From the NCBI RefSeq assembly GCF_013415485.1, contig NZ_JACBXS010000005.1:90368-154367 (forward strand): DNA of 64,000 nt, written 5' to 3'. Below, in pieces: positions 63,143 through 64,000 of the stretch. The position numbers and the translations under genes were made by a program. This stretch comes from Rhabdonatronobacter sediminivivens. GTDB lineage: Bacteria > Pseudomonadota > Alphaproteobacteria > Rhodobacterales > Rhodobacteraceae. How positions within the stretch are numbered: the stretch's first letter is position 1; each line of letters starts with the position of its first letter. A model generated the notes under the pieces. The model saw nothing but the letters and a program-made list of their open reading frames with translations. It was not told where the DNA came from and did not search any database.

Positions 63143-63495
63143 GCCTGAAGCGATTGAACCGGCTGATGGCGCTGTCGGCGATAAAGCGGGACATGGACCT
63201 GGCCGAACTGGCCCGGCTGGCTGCGGCCCGGACCGAAACCCGCACACGGCTTGAGGCGTTGCGCAATTCGGTCAATGCGCCGGTGGCGGCGGACCCGGTG
63301 TTGATGAGCGTGCAGCAGCGGCACCGGCTATGGGCCGAAGCCCAGCGCGCGGAACTGAACATGGCCCTGGCGCGGCAACAGGCCGCCTGGCTTGAGGCCC
63401 GCGACCGCACCCGCCGCAGCTTTGGCCGCGCTGCGGTTCTGGAGCGTCTGGCACATGCGCAAGGCGTGGCTGCGAAAAGGCACACCCCGTCATGA
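63139..63495 (+). CDS. small coiled-coil protein after flhB, FliJ-like in size and character
   Basis: A 118-residue almost wholly helical protein: SLKRLNRLMALSAIKRDMDLAELARLAAARTETRTRLEALR and WAEAQRAELNMALARQQAAWLEARDRTRRSFGRAAVLERL. Charged, Arg-rich coiled coil, no TM helix. It overlaps flhB by 4 bases. Size and composition suit a FliJ-like escort or soluble export factor. No diagnostic FliJ motif is present, so this stays a suggestion. Confidence 0.6.
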   Translation: MSLKRLNRLMALSAIKRDMDLAELARLAAARTETRTRLEALRNSVNAPVAADPVLMSVQQRHRLWAEAQRAELNMALARQQAAWLEARDRTRRSFGRAAVLERLAHAQGVAAKRHTPS

Positions 63496-63899
63496 GCCCC
63501 CCAAGGCCCCGGCACGCGCGCTGATAGGGGGTCCTCCCTCATGCCTTTGGTCCGGTCGTGCTGGCGTGGTCTGCGCGCAGGGGCCTTGGGCGCTTCGGTT
63601 TGGGCCTGGCTGCGTCTCGGCGCAGCCGGTCCTGGGCGCATCATGCAGCGCCCTTTGGCCCGGGTGGAACGGTATCTGATGGATGGCCAGGCCCGGCGAT
63701 CTCGGGATGCCCAAATGATGTGCAGCTCGCAACAATATTGCACACGAATTGGGCGGAGCTTCTGAAAGTTGCGCCCTGACGCAAGCATTTGCCTCAAACA
63801 GTGGCATTCAGGCGCGATCGCCTTACCGAACCTCTGTCGGCTGTTTCTGGAGGTCGGCCAAGACCAACCCTGTAATGCACACACTGCACGGAGGAACTC
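63496..63899. other. 404-base intergenic stretch after the flagellar operon
   Basis: Nothing coding is convincing: one open frame (63541-63765) lacks a ribosome-binding site and any family look. From about 63715 the DNA becomes clearly AT-richer (CAATATTG palindrome at about 63734, GCAA-GCAT-TTGC near 63780), as expected for a regulatory region of the gene starting at 63987. No C-rich-loop hairpin follows the flagellar operon. Confidence 0.5.
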
Positions 63900-63941
63900 A
63901 TGGATCGTCGCACTTTTCTGTCTAGGCTCAGGACCTATTGA
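63900..63941 (+). CDS. 13-residue leader-like ORF
   Basis: ATG 63900 with GGAGG (63890-63894) five bases upstream. It encodes MDRRTFLSRLRTY then TGA. Four of 13 residues are Arg, two of them the codon AGG, which is rare in GC-rich genomes of this kind. It ends 6 bases before the hairpin that covers the next gene's Shine-Dalgarno, the layout of a translational attenuator. Alternatively, MDRRTFL is the start of a Tat signal and this is a decayed gene. Confidence 0.4.
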   Translation: MDRRTFLSRLRTY

Positions 63942-63947
63942 TTTCAG

Positions 63948-63976
63948 CCTTGCGGCGTGATTCACGCTCCGCAAGG
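63948..63976 (+). promoter_or_regulatory. hairpin sequestering a Shine-Dalgarno sequence
   Basis: CCTTGCGG (63948-63955) pairs with CCGCAAGG (63969-63976). Inside, CGTGA pairs with TCACG (63956-63960 with 63962-63966). The downstream arm contains the AAGG of the AAGGAG that precedes ATG 63987 by eight bases, so the folded RNA would hide the ribosome-binding site. An RNA thermometer, attenuator or ligand switch could all work this way. Confidence 0.5.
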
Positions 63977-63986
63977 AGACCAATCA

Positions 63987-64000
63987 ATGAGCAATCTTTT
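63987..64000 (+). CDS. partial gene at the right edge
   Basis: ATG 63987 preceded by AAGGAG (63973-63978) at eight bases. Only MSNL plus part of a fifth codon is in the window. Too short to identify. The leader ORF and SD-covering hairpin upstream suggest its translation is controlled. Confidence 0.5.

Noticed and set aside
63541..63765. 74-codon frame after the flagellar operon
   Set aside because: No Shine-Dalgarno, Arg/Gly-rich composition like shadow frames, and it runs into the AT-rich regulatory stretch.
63948..63986. SAM/SAH-type riboswitch before the last gene
   Set aside because: GCGTGA is shared with that motif, but the required pseudoknot with the Shine-Dalgarno region could not be drawn and the gene start (MSNL) is not metK.

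Overview
The window looks like a housekeeping-plus-motility stretch of an alphaproteobacterial chromosome, most likely order Rhodobacterales (Paracoccaceae/Roseobacteraceae). This is an inference. The DNA is very GC-rich by eye. The gene content fits the group: heterotetrameric sarcosine oxidase, creatinase, CcmI, an Atm1-type ABC exporter, a MocR-type regulator beside a taurine-pyruvate-type aminotransferase, a DctD lacking the GAFTGA motif, and the flagellar order fliF-H-N-P / fliL-motE-motA-flhA-fliR-flhB. Two CtrA-like TTAA-N7-TTAA/TTAG boxes also fit. No tRNA, rRNA, insertion sequence, phage gene or CRISPR array was seen.

Layout. 1-6 kb: end of a trmO-rlmE-ppx/gppA set on the minus strand, then creatinase, NAD kinase and glyA. 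6-11 kb: a two-subunit molybdenum hydroxylase (iorAB-like) and a glycosyltransferase with a MshEN-type N-terminus. 11-18.5 kb: selO, purQ, the dctB-dctD two-component pair, ruvX and ccmI. 18.8-24.4 kb: soxB-(small membrane ORF)-soxD-soxA-soxG. 24.5-33.6 kb: an aminotransferase, gap with a small membrane protein, a DUF4168 protein, cysK, an MscS-type channel and alaX. 33.7-41.4 kb: a tpa-like aminotransferase divergent from a tauR-like regulator, a DjlA-like protein, a nuclease/phosphatase-fold protein, a second Ppx/GppA with an HD domain, and dgkA. 41.8-45.6 kb: a large repeat protein with VCBS-like domains and dockerin-like Ca2+ loops, and a TetR regulator. 45.7-49.7 kb: atm1, bpt/ate, an RDD protein and a YbaK-type deacylase. 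49.8-63.5 kb: a divergent flagellar cluster. The last 100 bases hold a short leader-like ORF, a hairpin covering a Shine-Dalgarno sequence, and the first codons of a new gene.

Genes that work together. Creatinase turns creatine into sarcosine plus urea. Sarcosine oxidase turns sarcosine into glycine plus 5,10-methylene-THF. GlyA (SHMT) links glycine, serine and methylene-THF. The flagellar genes cover the MS ring, export gate, export regulators, C-ring FliN and stator MotA. No fliG, fliI, fliM, fliQ or motB is present here.

The most unusual signal is not a gene. Eight intergenic hairpins have stems that differ from copy to copy but share a nearly invariant loop, CCC(A/G)CCC(A/G)CCC(A/G)CCC. 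Its complement is a near-ideal single-base-loop G-quadruplex motif. All eight sit just 3' of a stop codon. In each, the C-rich strand is the sense strand of the assigned gene, so the quadruplex strand is always the template. Five of the eight sit beside a short, tight 10-11 bp hairpin. I propose these as a dispersed class of 3'-end transcription elements.
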